64,000 nt of DNA from Gyrodactylus bullatarudis (lineage: Eukaryota; Platyhelminthes; Monogenea; Gyrodactylidea; Gyrodactylidae), in contig SSNU01000127.1 of assembly GCA_012064415.1 (NCBI GenBank), forward strand, positions 323,690 through 387,689. The letters run 5' to 3'. The stretch's first letter is position 1; each line of letters opens with the position of its first letter. Both the position numbers and the translations under genes were made by a program. The notes under the pieces are model-generated. The model saw only the letters and a list, made by a program, of their open reading frames with translations. It did no database searches and was not told the DNA's origin. Positions 12,448 to 24,219 of this stretch are shown one piece after another.

Positions 12448-12821
12448 TTGTTAGAAAAGTTTTTCTTTCAAAAGAACCATGTGCCTACAGAAGAAGAGTT
12501 TTTGAATAGTAATTATAAGATTTTACTGAATGAGATAAATCTAGTCAAGTGGAAAAATCTTGTTCGGTCTATTTTCGGAAGATTTCAGGCTGGTGTGTAT
12601 GTGACTAAACAACAAATCGAATTTTCTTTAATTTTATGCTAATGTTATGCATAAAGTCAGGCAAAACCCATTTTTGTCCATTAGTTTATTTATGCAAAAA
12701 AATACATAAAATTGAAGCTGTGGAGCATCTTGCAAAGACCCCAATAGAACAGAGGAAGAAGGCGTTTCAACCCAAGTATAATAAATCTATCAAAAGCCAT
12801 AATGGATTCCTTCCCGCTTAA
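12448..12821 (+). pseudogene. Two overlapping short frames, possible decayed coding fragment
   Basis: The frames 12448-12642 and 12636-12821 lie in tandem in different phases. They have charged, protein-like composition (NHVPTEEEFLNSNYKILLNE; IEQRKKAFQPKYNKS). They could be one frameshifted ORF from a mobile element. I do not recognise the product. Confidence 0.2.
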
Positions 12822-12844
12822 CAAATAGTGATCAGGAAAAAAGT

Positions 12845-12864
12845 TTTATTATTATTATTATTAT
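12845..12864. repeat. (ATT)n microsatellite
   Basis: Six ATT units. Confidence 0.8.
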
Positions 12865-13555
12865 CTTGAATATTTTTACTAAAAGTCATAGAGGAGCATT
12901 ATTGTTGAGGAAGTAAGTGTGACCAGATGCCTCTGATAACCACATCCATACAAAGAATATATAACCCCAACCTTACATATATATAAATTCTAACATGTTG
13001 TAAATAATATTCTCTTTCGAAATGGAATGTAGTAAATAAATAAAAAACACCAAACTACAGCTTGTCTTTGATGGAGAGTCATGCTTAATCAGAGTTATCC
13101 TTGCCTTCTCAAGCATGTTTAAAAAACAAGGAGAAATCCCTGGAAAACAATGAGCAAACTTGAGTTGTACAACTGTCCGGCCGAGTTGAAAACATTTCTT
13201 CTAGATGCTAAAATTAAGAGAGAAAGACAGAATGACCATATGAATATTTGACAGTCAATATTTTCCCTTGTAGAACAACAACATCATACAATGTAACAAT
13301 ATTCTGATTTTCAAAGCTAGATATCAACTCAAAACAATAACACATGGTCTTTTTTTATGATGAGAAATTATTGCAGAAATTTTTATTAGCAAGATTATTC
13401 AAATATTACAAAGACTACTGAGAAGTAATAACATATAATAATAGTATTTAAATTACGTCTAATACTCAATGATATGATATCACTTCTTGTAACTCATTCA
13501 TTTCTAACGTAAACTTTTCTTCAAGGTTCAACAATAGGCAAAGTAATTATTTTTA

Positions 13556-14042
13556 TTTTTTTTTGTTGGAAAATAAATCTGTATTGAAAAAAAGGTAATT
13601 TGTACAATATAGAATATAGAAATAAGTAATCTGGATTTTTAATGTAAACATTTATGAATAAAAATGTTTGAATAATAATAATTCGTGTTTATTAGTAATT
13701 TTGTAGTGGATCTAAAAAGGTTATTCAAAAATCATTCTGGACTTTTAATGAAGGTCAGGATATAAAAGAGAAGTCGAATAATCAATTTTAGAGCGAATAT
13801 GGCTCACAATGGTCTTTAAAAGAGTGAAGGCTATCGCGATTCATTATAATTATGTCATTTTTATCGTTAATCATGTTAAAAGATGAAAGTAAAAAGTGTT
13901 TATCGTAGGGTTCACTTCTTAAGGAATACACATGCTCGATCATAGAAGAGGATTCAATGAAATCTTTGACGATAAAAGCTAACCTTCCAACCCAAAGAGG
14001 GCTAAGACCGGAGACCAAAATGCGAGCATTGTAGGATTTCTA
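13556..14042 (-). mobile_element. Non-LTR retrotransposon fragment (copy D)
   Basis: The minus-strand frame encodes SYNARILVSGLSPLWVGRLA and the downstream NLR..Y...LLSSFN region, a diverged version of the family ORF C-terminus. The 3' UTR ends in TTTTCCAACAAAAAAAAA at 13556. It is truncated 5' near 14042, where a second copy in the opposite orientation begins. Confidence 0.65.
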
Positions 14043-14061
14043 CACAATAATAGAAGAATGC

Positions 14062-14200
14062 ATTCTTCCCTTATTTAAACTCTTACGATGCTCCGATCTC
14101 AGTTTCTGGAGTCGCGATTTCCTTTTATTATAAAATTTAGGAAACATATCTTTTGGAAACTCGCTCTTAATTTCTTCATAAGATGATGAAAATCTTAATA
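14062..14200 (+). mobile_element. Diverged non-LTR fragment (copy D2), opposite orientation
   Basis: Plus-strand translation gives FFPYLNSYDAPISVSG followed by degraded FIIKF-like sequence, matching the YPDLNSYNARISVSG block of the family. It is strongly decayed and has no recognisable 3' end. Confidence 0.4.
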
Positions 14201-14967
14201 CATTTTGGCTTGCATTATAAATGAAGCTAAAAATTATTCATTTTGAAGGATATTTCCGAGTCAATCTTCAGTTCCCTTATCGTTACATTAAACATTAAAG
14301 TCCCACCTAGCTATTTCCTTTTAGCAACTCATTATTATTCGTCTAAGGCTCGTTTACCACGCATTGATTACGTTAAATAACTGTAGATTTGTAATCAACA
14401 TCTTTACAAACCATATGAAACACGACAGATCAAATTTAAGGGTTAATTAGAATATCATTTTGTCAACAAAAAATGATAATTTCAATCTGGAAATTTTTAT
14501 TTTGCTAAAAAATTCAGGCTAGATGGTAGAATTTCTAAATAATTTTGATTTTTATCATGTTCGTGAGCTTATCCTAGAGATATGCATGCTGATCATACAA
14601 AGATTGAATTATTTTGTTCCATTTGAAGAACACGAGAATATTTTATTTTGTTGAAATTCATCCATTTCTTTGTTCATGACCAAACGAAATCTTTGTAATC
14701 TTAATTAATGCTAGCTATTATAGTCGATATGAAGATATTTTTATCCAAAAATTTTTTTAATTTCACTATTAAATTGGAGCATAAGTTGTTGGAATAAATA
14801 GTCTGGTAAAAATTTGGCCACATTTTGTAAGAGAGCAACATTTCAAAGTTTTCGAGTTTTTAGCAGGGCCAAAGAAATTCGAAACAAAGATGCCCTTATT
14901 ATTCGTCTAACTATTTATACTACAAATTCAAAGAAAGTTGATAACTTTTTAGGAATCACTTTTCATT

Positions 14968-15290
14968 TTTTTTGTTAGAAAGAAGTTCTGTATTAAAAGT
15001 AAAATTCAATATAAAATATGTACAAAAATAAATAAAAAGTATAAACGTTGTGAATCTCGTTGAAGGCTATTAAATACAAAATAATGAATAATAAATATCT
15101 TTGAGTTTCTGTAAATAAATGTGTTTAAATTGAATCTGAAAATTTAATTCGATAATTATTCTGGTGGCAGCTCAATAATGAAGATCTGGATATAAAAGTG
15201 TTTTGGTATAGTCGATTTTAGATCTTATGTGGGTTATGATAGATTTTATTGAATATAGATAGATCATTCAAAACGTTTTTTTGAAAACCT
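14968..15290 (-). mobile_element. Non-LTR retrotransposon fragment (copy E)
   Basis: The reverse strand ends in TTCTAACAAAAAAAA at 14968 and carries the last ORF codons near 15185-15240 (HIRSKIDY and following, degraded). It is 5'-truncated at about 15290, head to head with copy F. Confidence 0.6.
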
Positions 15291-15314
15291 TCTTCCTAAG
15301 CTCATAGATAAAGA

Positions 15315-15910
15315 ATAAGATGACTTTTATCGAGTTATCTAATGAGCAATCTCGAAATATTGAGGGTATCCAAAGTAGATTTTTATACGCACTTTACCCT
15401 GACCTCAATTCCTACAATGCTCGGATCGTGGCTTCCGGTCTTAATCCTCTTTGGATTCGCCGTTTTGCCTTCATCATTAAAAAGTTCACCGAAACATCCA
15501 TTAAAATCGAACGAAATTATAATTTAAGAAACATTTCTTATCAAAATAATTTCCTACTTCCCACTTATAACATCCTCCATGAAAAATACGACTTGTCTAA
15601 TTGTGATAACCTTTACTCCGTAACAACTATTATGGGACATATAAGATCAAAAATTGATTACTCTTATACGCTTCTCTATCCTGATCTTCATTAGTAATGG
15701 AAACCAGATTGATTTCGTTAAAATTTTTCAGATTTATCAAACGCCAATTTAAAAGATTTTCATAGACAAGATTACTTTTTCAATTTTGAATATATTACAA
15801 ACCACCAGATATCAAAATTTTATTATATATTGTACAAATTACCTTTCATTTCGATTTTTTTCTATTATTATTCCTTTTTCAATAAAGAATCATTTTCTAA
15901 CAAAAAAAAT
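15315..15910 (+). mobile_element. Non-LTR retrotransposon fragment (copy F), well preserved 3' part
   Basis: The frame 15320-15694 encodes the last 124 residues of the reverse-transcriptase ORF (QSRNIEGIQSRFLYALYPDL to LLYPDLH, TAA). The 3' UTR has AATAAA at 15881 and ends TTTTCTAACAAAAAAAA at 15910. The copy is 5'-truncated. Confidence 0.8.
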
Positions 15911-15914
15911 CATA

Positions 15915-18900
15915 AATGTTGAATCTCAAATCTGCAATCGCCTGAACTATATCTGCTGAAACATCAAAAATGCATCAATTTTTGATCGATAAATGCTGAA
16001 CTTGAAATAATTGCGTTTTGAAAAAAACTGTAAATCATGGGATAGACATAAGCTTGAATGCGAAGCATGAAAAAATTCTTTAGGATTTTAAAAGTTTATC
16101 CAAAATTTGAAATTAAAAAAATCAAAAATAAGTTTATACTGGAAAAATATCAGTAGTATGATGAAATATTTTTGAAAAAATAACGTGAAATGATACTGTT
16201 TCAGTAAATTTTCATAATCATTGATACTGTAAGTGTAAGGATATATTGGTCTATTATACTGTTTCTAAAATTACTTCATCGATTAATACTGATGAAGAAA
16301 ATTTTTAAAATAATGATAAGTGTAAAAAAACACCGGTCTATTATACTGTAACAGTTACAGTGTAACTGAAATAAACGAAAAAAATGAAAATTTCCATTAA
16401 AATTGTTTTCCAAAATAGTAAATAGCTCGTTATTCAAAATAATTATGATCCTAAATCCTTGTTTCTATTTTTGATAGTTATCAACAGTTGCTGAACTGAG
16501 CTTTCGGTTTTTGTTCTCTCACTTTATTTCTGTCCTAATTAATCACCCTAATGACTGATACAAGCATGAGAGATAATTTCGGTTAGTTCCCAAATAAAAA
16601 AATCAGATTGTAAAATTATTGGGAAAAAAGTTTAAATTATCATTAATCATTCGTGATGATTCTGCCATGAACTCGAGGGTGAAGCATACGTTCCTTGAGA
16701 ATAGAATGATGAATATTTTTTCCTGACCAACCCTTCTTTTATTATTCTTTTGTTTATTCTTCAACAGTGTTTTACTAATCAAATACTAATAATATTGAAG
16801 TATGCTCAAAGGCAAACTATAACATGTTGAGCAAAGTTTGTATATTGAAAACAAACCCCATATAACAAAATGTTTACATCTGTCAGTTTGATTAAATACA
16901 ATTATAATTGAATAAGAGCAGTCCTACTTTTTGACTTGTTATATTTTTTCCTAGAGTCTCGACATCTTTTACTTCTCTTGGTCATTTCCTTTTTTATGAT
17001 AGAGAATAGAAACAAATTTTGTGTAGGGGTAGATCATCGCCATCACAAGGAGTAGCTTTTGGGGCCACGGGAAAATGACACAATATATTGTATGTGAATG
17101 AAAAAACATGCTTTTATTCAACAAATTATGGACAGCTGGTCAAATATATGTCTCTATTTTAATGTCAGTGATAATATTTTGTGTATTTTTATTTATAAAA
17201 AGTCTTAATTTCTATTTTCTTCTGTACAATTAGAGATTTTCTGATTACTGAGAAAAAAAATCAATAAGCATTATCTGTTATTTGACGATGTGACTCCGAA
17301 AAATAGTAAGCTTCTCTTATTTAATGTTCATTAATTGAATTCTAACAGGGTTGAAAAATGTCAATTTAGAATCACTTTTGATGTCAATTTCACAAATCAA
17401 AAGAATTATTCATAGTAGAAGCGTTAAATGATTGTGGACATTTGAAGTAATGGAAGTTAGAAAACAGCTGAAATATTCTTTATTTTCTGAATTATATAAA
17501 ATGAATAAAACCAAGGTTGCAACAACTGTTTTCCATCAATTACCATTAAAAAATACAAAATCAGGCAAAGAATTTACTACTTTGACAAAAACTAAGTATT
17601 AAGAAAACTAATCGTAAAAATAAACCTTGTTTGTGTACACAAGTTTTTATTCTTATTTTTTAAAAAAATTTAGCATAAACTAAGAAGAACAGTGGCTATA
17701 TTTTCTTACAGAGAAGATGAAAGAGCCTATTCACGATGATGATCAAGGTAGTGATACTTTGAGATAATACTTTGCAAATGTTTTGATGGAAACAAACAGT
17801 TTTTTTGAATAAAATTGTTGTCAACCTCGACAAGTTTGACATACTTTGTATTCGTAGGAAGAATGGAATTGCAAATTCTAAATCTTGATTAGATCTAAAA
17901 AACTTGATAAGCATTTCTATCGAATATCAAATAACATGATAATAATTCGAATGTTACATGTTCAGTTTATTTTGAAATCGGGACATAGCTTGCTACTTCA
18001 TTCTTGAATCATTTTAATATCAACATAACCTGATAATTGAAAGGTTACTTTTTCATGAAATGTGATTTTGCTATTATCAGAGGTTAAATAATTTTAAAAT
18101 GTGTGGCCACGAGTTTGATAAAGCGTTAAAGAATTGGGCTTTTGTTAAAATTTAAAAAAATTCACATGCTAAAACCAGAATAGAGAAATAAAATCATGGG
18201 AGAAAAACGAAACTTCTTCCAATTCTAATCCATTGTCGGTTGATAAGGTCTTTTTGGTTTTATTGTAATGCTTTTATTCATGACTTTGTTACCTTTCAAC
18301 ATGGCACTGATGCACACTGCTAGTCGAGATGAATTCATCTCAAATGGGAATTTTTTATTGCAAATCAGTTGGCGGAAACTTACAACATGATGAAATTGAC
18401 ACGCGATTACATTTTCCCAAAGAATTCTAGCTTAAAAATATAAAAAACGTAAAGAGGGCTCACTCGAGCATGTCTTGAAAAAGAAAAGATACTGGTTCCA
18501 TTGCTTTCACTCAACTGATGATGATTAAAGATCCTCATAGGAAACAGAAGCTTGATAAAAGATTGCTACAAACAATGTTTCCTTCTTCCTCCATTTAACA
18601 AACCGGGGTCCGAATGATGAGAAGAGGATATCTCGACTATATCGGAAGGAAATTATTGAGAAGAAGTTTACTTTTTATTCAGATGAGGGTACCTACTTTT
18701 GATTAGATATCTCTGATAAGACCATTTACCCATCTCTTATTAATTTATTTCACAGGCAATGATTCCATCTTGTGAGGAAGAAAAAACAACTTGCTGATAT
18801 GTGACAGGCATAAATAAATTTCAAGTTGAAGAAAAAAAATTTCTTTCCTTTTCATCCATTTGTTTCATGTTCCGAATTGTCCATTAGTTATATGAACATC

Positions 18901-19240
18901 TTCAATTGATCACCATCCAAACGCCTTTAATTTATAGCCCAGCTGAGAGAGTTGAAGAATGAAGAGGCGATTATAGAAAGTCAACGTGTTGAGACTTTTT
19001 CTTGTTGCCAGGTTGGTATTGTTGCAAAAGTTGAATGAAACGTGCAAAGTTCTTTTCTCTTATTATTATTTGTTAACAAGAGAAAGAAATAAATTAGCTT
19101 CCTCAAGCTGTCCTTGAGCAATAAATCATGAATAGTTACTTTCTAATAGGAAGGAGTCGATAATGAGGAATGCCTGAAATACACCTTTAACTCGTACCAA
19201 GTAGATTTGTATCGAATTTTGAATTAACTGAGATTTATTA
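15915..19240. other. Intergenic DNA without recognised features
   Basis: AT-rich with many stops in all frames. Nothing supportable was found. Confidence 0.45.
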
Positions 19241-19244
19241 TTTA

Positions 19245-19480
19245 GGAATTTAAAATTTTACTTTTTTGTTGATTTCAAAGAGATAGAGTGACAAAAGATG
19301 TTTTTCAGGATCAAATTTGTTTATTATCGTTTGGGAGTTGAATTACGATTTCTTGATCATTTTCACTGAAATCTTGATGATCAGAAATATGTAAAATTGG
19401 TGAATTAAAAAAAAATTAAATGACATTTTCTTGATGAAATAATTGAGATTTTTGTAAAAACCATAAATTTCGAACTTAAT
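19245..19480. repeat. Diverged MITE copy
   Basis: It contains GTTGATTTCAAAGAGATAGA, TTTTTCAGGATCAAA, TTATCGTTTGGGAGTTGAAT and TTGATCATTTTCACT, shared with 50970-51030. Confidence 0.5.
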
Positions 19481-20344
19481 TTCAACCAAATTTTACCCAG
19501 TGACCAATTCTCCAAAATATCTGGTCGATATTCTAGTCGATATCAGTAATATTTAAAAAATCTTTTTAATAATACCCGTCTTGATGGTCAATTCCATCTA
19601 TAAATCAAATTGATAATTTTTAACGTCCCCTTAAATATTAGTGAGGATAAAATATTTAAAATATCTTAACTGATAAGGAAATTCATGAGATTCTAAATTA
19701 ACATGATTTGGGCATTTTCTTCAAAAATTAATGCGGCCTTCTACTCTTACGTATGCCCTAGCGTACGTATCAGATTTTTAAATCAATCTCACCGTCCATA
19801 TGCTAGAAAGATTATCGTTTTTTTAAATTTATGCTTCATGTTTTTGAGGATGGAATGTTTTGAAAAAAGTTTTTATAAAGAAATCTCAGCAAATTTATGA
19901 AACATATGGAGCCTGAGATATGAACTCTGCCTACACGGACTTGTTGTACCTTGGGCTAAAATATAATCTCACTTTAACGTTGGATTTCGTTACACGATCC
20001 GCATGTCTGTACAGTGTACACCTTAATTATTGTGAATTAGTATTTCGCGTAAATTTTTTTAAACACGTCCAAATAATCACTTAAATTAATAATTTGAGAA
20101 TATATTAAAGAAGATATTGATAATTTAGAAAAATTATGATTTATTGAACTTGATTTCAGAAAATATCTAAAAATATCTCTATTCAGTAGATCCCATACTT
20201 TTCTCTACAAAAGTTTCCTTCTCATGGAGAGATACTCTTAATCCCAGATGAAAAATATATCATTCCATCATCACTAGAGATGGATTTAAAATGGGTTAAA
20301 TTCATATCTCTCTCTTTCAAAATCATTTTCAAGGCTATTCTTAT

Positions 20345-20805
20345 ACTTCTATCACATTAATCCATGAATAAATTGTATGATAGATATCCGTTTTTAGTTG
20401 AAAAATTCTCTGAATTCTACATCAGATGGCAATTATTCTCTCAGAAATCTAATTTCTTATTAACTTCCTTCCATAATATATACTCAAAATACAAATTATC
20501 TGATTGTAAGAACCTGACTGATCTTATATTAATCATGAATCACATCTGATCTAACCTTGATTATTCCAAGTCTCTTCCCTATACTTATCTCCATTCACTA
20601 ATAATAGCTAGGTGATTAGTGAATTGCTTTCAGGCACTAGAGTTCTGTTGAACTATTCCACTCATTTCATTTTATAAGATTTGGAAAAACCACAAGAACC
20701 AGAATTATTTCATTCTATTGATCAGATTTACTTGCATTTATTTTGTATACATTATTTTATTTTTATATTTCAATATAAGATTTCTTTTTAACAAGAAAAA
20801 ATGAT
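20345..20805 (+). mobile_element. Non-LTR retrotransposon fragment (copy G), decayed
   Basis: The frame 20364-20549 and following codons match the family (FLVEKFSE, YSKYKLSDCKNL, MNHI, then LDYSKSLPYTYLH after a stop). The 3' UTR shares ATTCTATTGATCAGATTTAC with copy C and ends TTTTTAACAAGAAAAAA. Confidence 0.65.
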
Positions 20806-20880
20806 TCGCCCTTTTACATCGAATTTTTCGCCCAATAATTAATATTTGGAAAAAAGATTTATTCTGAGGCCAAATTTACA

Positions 20881-21040
20881 TTTCTTAAAGCATCATCATG
20901 ACAATACTTCAATAATAATATAAGTTAAGAATTCACTAAAGATAAAAATTTACAAATTATGAAAGAAATAGTAAAAGTCAAAGAAAATGTAAGTGAAAAA
21001 GCTCACATGGATCAAGGTAGTTAGACTATTAGACTTCATG
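20881..21040 (-). repeat. Degenerate Penelope-like terminal repeat
   Basis: It shares TTTCTTAAAGCATCATCA, TTTACAAATTATGAAAGAAA and AAAAAGCTCACATGGATCAAGG-like blocks in the same order as 54174-54392, but is much more diverged. It is an older copy. Confidence 0.5.
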
Positions 21041-21044
21041 TTTG

Positions 21045-23325
21045 TTTTAACAGATTTGAAGATAGATTATAAGTCTAACCCTTGACAGGGATTTAACACA
21101 TTTTATATTGAATCGCTACTCGGCGTATAGTTAAAACTGATTCTGCTGAAGGACCTTGAAGTAATGTGCTCACTCAAAATATCCAGGATATCTCAATTTA
21201 AGCTTTTTGTTGTAATTTTTTTGTTCTTAAAGAATATAATGATAAAAGACAATTTATTCATTGTTACATAAAACTTTTATTTACATAAAATTTAAATTTG
21301 TTTACAATAAAATGGGAGGGAATGGTCTGGAGCCGTAATAAAACAAGTTTCCCCTCAACATTAAATGCAAATTCCCTTATTTAATCATACATTTTTAGGT
21401 ATTTTTTATGTATCCCAACTATGGAATAAAGCCTAAACACACCTTTAGAAATATCCAACATGAAATGTGGTGAGGAAACATTGGATAGCCTCATGGGTTT
21501 TTTTACATTGCAGATATCCCAAACTAGAATCTTATTTTATTGCATAAAATTAAGCAGAAGAGAGTTATAAAAAATACTTTTTTGCGCAAAAAACATAAAT
21601 GCCTGTGGGTTCATTGACTGTGCAGAAAGTACAGATTCTTTTTTCATCATACAGGTACAGAATATGCGGACTAAAAATGTTGTATGCTGTTCTCCATTCA
21701 TTCATTCCCTTTATAGTATTATTGTAAGACTATAAAAGCTCTCTAATAATTTATTTTATATCAACTAAAGACTCGCATTTACTTCACTCACTGTGGCACT
21801 TGAAGTAAAATTATTCTTCTAAACTAATTTATTTTTCATAAAAAACAATAATTTGCTGAAATGAGTAGGGCTTCTTTTCAAGTGGACAGGAATTTTGGAA
21901 ATGTTTTTCGCTCACATCAAAGTGAAAATTGATAGATTCTTCAAAAAATACTTTTTTTTTCAATAAAAAACTCTTTTCAATAATACAATAATAGGCCTAT
22001 TTATTGCTTACTCTATCAGAGTGAATCATATTCAATAAAAGTGTTAATTTAGTACATTTCAAGAGGGTCTAAATTAAATAAAAATAAACTTGAATACCGA
22101 ATTAATTATCTAACCAATTTAGTTACGTCTCGAAAGCTATGAGAGATGTCTAAAGGGAAACTTTGTCTCTTCCAACGTAAACAGGATAAAAAGTAAATAT
22201 TTTGCTCTACGTTTGTTGAACGTTTTTCAATATGAGAGGAAATTCTGTGTTTACCTCTAGAGTAAGTAATCAAATTAACTCTGCAATGCATCATTGTTGT
22301 TGACGAAGCAGAAACAAGTAATTTGAAGTTTAGAATGTTAGAATTTACTTGCCTTTGAAAGATTATATAATCGAATCAACATAATAAAATTAACGATAGG
22401 GAGTAATTTTTTCTTCAAAAAGTACTGCAGTATCTAAGATCCAATTTATAAAAGAAAAAATCTTTTATAGTTCGTAAAATGATCCCTAGTACTACACTGA
22501 TTTACCATTGTCTCTTCGAGAATAATAAAGATTTTAAAGTCAATAATTATTAGAATTGGACTGAGTGATCATTTTCAGATCCGACCAAATTTCAGTCCAA
22601 AAAATCTTTTGTAACTGAGATAGAAAAAATTGTGAAAATTTTCAAATAAAAAACGTCTTTTACCGTTTCAAATTACTGTAAATCTATAGATTAACCAATG
22701 AAATTTCTCTTATTTTTTCATGAACACTGAGCAGCCTCTTTCATTCAAAAATTTTCATAATTATGTTTTTATGATAACAGAAGCACGAAAAGATTAATTT
22801 TATCAGATCGATAGGCCATTTTTGTAATTTTGGGAAATCTCGTCTAATAATAGATATTAAAAACTTTTCAAAACCTAGTAAAAATTAAAAAATATTCAAA
22901 TGAAAACACATAAACTCTTCAATAGAGCAATAGAGTTGTGACGAATTTATACCTTTTTTTAAATCAAAATTTTCTGTGAAATTTCCACATATAATTTTGA
23001 TAATACTGATGTGTGAGATCTAAAATAACTGTAAATTCGTTTGCAATCCTATGCATAGTCGTGCATTGCCCATCTTCTCTAAATTCTCTTGTAGGCATAG
23101 TTGTATAACAAAATTTGACAGAAATTATCCTAACATGATTCTAATACTGTTTTCATTGAAAAAACCCCTTGAAGCTTTATCAGCCAAAAAGATATTCGAA
23201 GTTTTAGTGAAAACGAAGTAAAAATTCATTGAAAATCTAGCGGCATTTTTAAACTTGAATATTATCACAAACAAGAATTTTGATTCTTGATCTTATATAA
23301 AATAAGATTCACTTGAGGCAATGGG
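21045..23325. other. Intergenic DNA without recognised features
   Basis: AT-rich with no plausible ORF, RNA gene or clear repeat structure. Confidence 0.45.
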
Positions 23326-23330
23326 GCAAT

Positions 23331-24217
23331 TAATATTAATAGAGATAAATGCAAAATTATGCTCCCATCTGGTCTCCCTGCAACCCTCCTTGAATCGCTT
23401 CTACTTCCTGGAGAAACTGTCTCCGTTAAAACTGATCTAGGTTTCGGTTTAAATTCCAAACTCAAAATTAATCCCTTTTCTAGCACCTCAAAAATTAAAT
23501 CAATGATTTTTACAGTCTTAAAATTCTCTAAATCTCCATTTTTAAGATTGAGAGCATACAAATCAATGGTCCTTCCACATTTTGATTATATCTCACCGTT
23601 GCTGATTAACTTAACCATTGATCAAGCACGAGAACTAGAGAGAACTCAAAGTGGTTTCTTATATTCAATTTATCCTGATTTAAATTCATACAACGCTCGT
23701 ATCTTAGTGTCAGGGCTCAATCCACTATGGATACGGAGATACGCATTCATAATTAAAATATTCAATGAGTCATCTATTAAAATTGAACAAGCATATAACT
23801 TAAGAAATACCTCCTTTGAAGATAATATATTACTCTCATTCTACAATTATCTTAACTCAAAATATGACTTAGCTAACTGTTCGAATCTATACTCAGTAAA
23901 ATGTGTTATGGATCATTTAAGATCAAAAATCGATTATTCTAAAACACTTTTATATCCTGATCTACATTATTGAGATTTTACCAGAATGATTTCGAATTGA
24001 ATTTTCAGACTTGTTATTCTAACCGATTTTATTATCAAAAACGAACAAAAACAAAGATTGAATCTATCTATTCTTTTTATTCTTTATTTTTTAACCGAAC
24101 CAAGATGTATTACTCATATCATTATTATTTTAAACTTCTACGCTTTTGTACAAATTTTATCTTTAATTTCTTTTTACTTTTTTCAATACAGATTTATTTC
24201 TAACAAAAAACAAAAAA
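23331..24217 (+). mobile_element. Non-LTR retrotransposon fragment (copy H), longest intact frame
   Basis: An open frame to 23973 covers the reverse-transcriptase thumb and C-terminus. It starts at NRDKCKIMLPSGLPATLLES, just after where the catalytic FADD would be. It continues through HFDYISPLLINLT and YPDLNSYNARILVSGLNP to LLYPDLHY, stop. The 3' UTR ends TTTCTAACAAAAAACAAAAAA. It is 5'-truncated near 23331. No stop or frameshift is seen in the retained part. Confidence 0.8.
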
Positions 24218-24219
24218 TG

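Noticed and set aside
12438..12460. TTTTTTTTGTTAGAAAAG as another minus-strand retrotransposon terminus
   Set aside because: Downstream sequence lacks the family 3' UTR; similarity is limited to the terminal motif.
23265..23561. Minus-strand 98-codon frame over retrotransposon copy H
   Set aside because: It is antisense to a clearly homologous plus-strand reverse-transcriptase segment.
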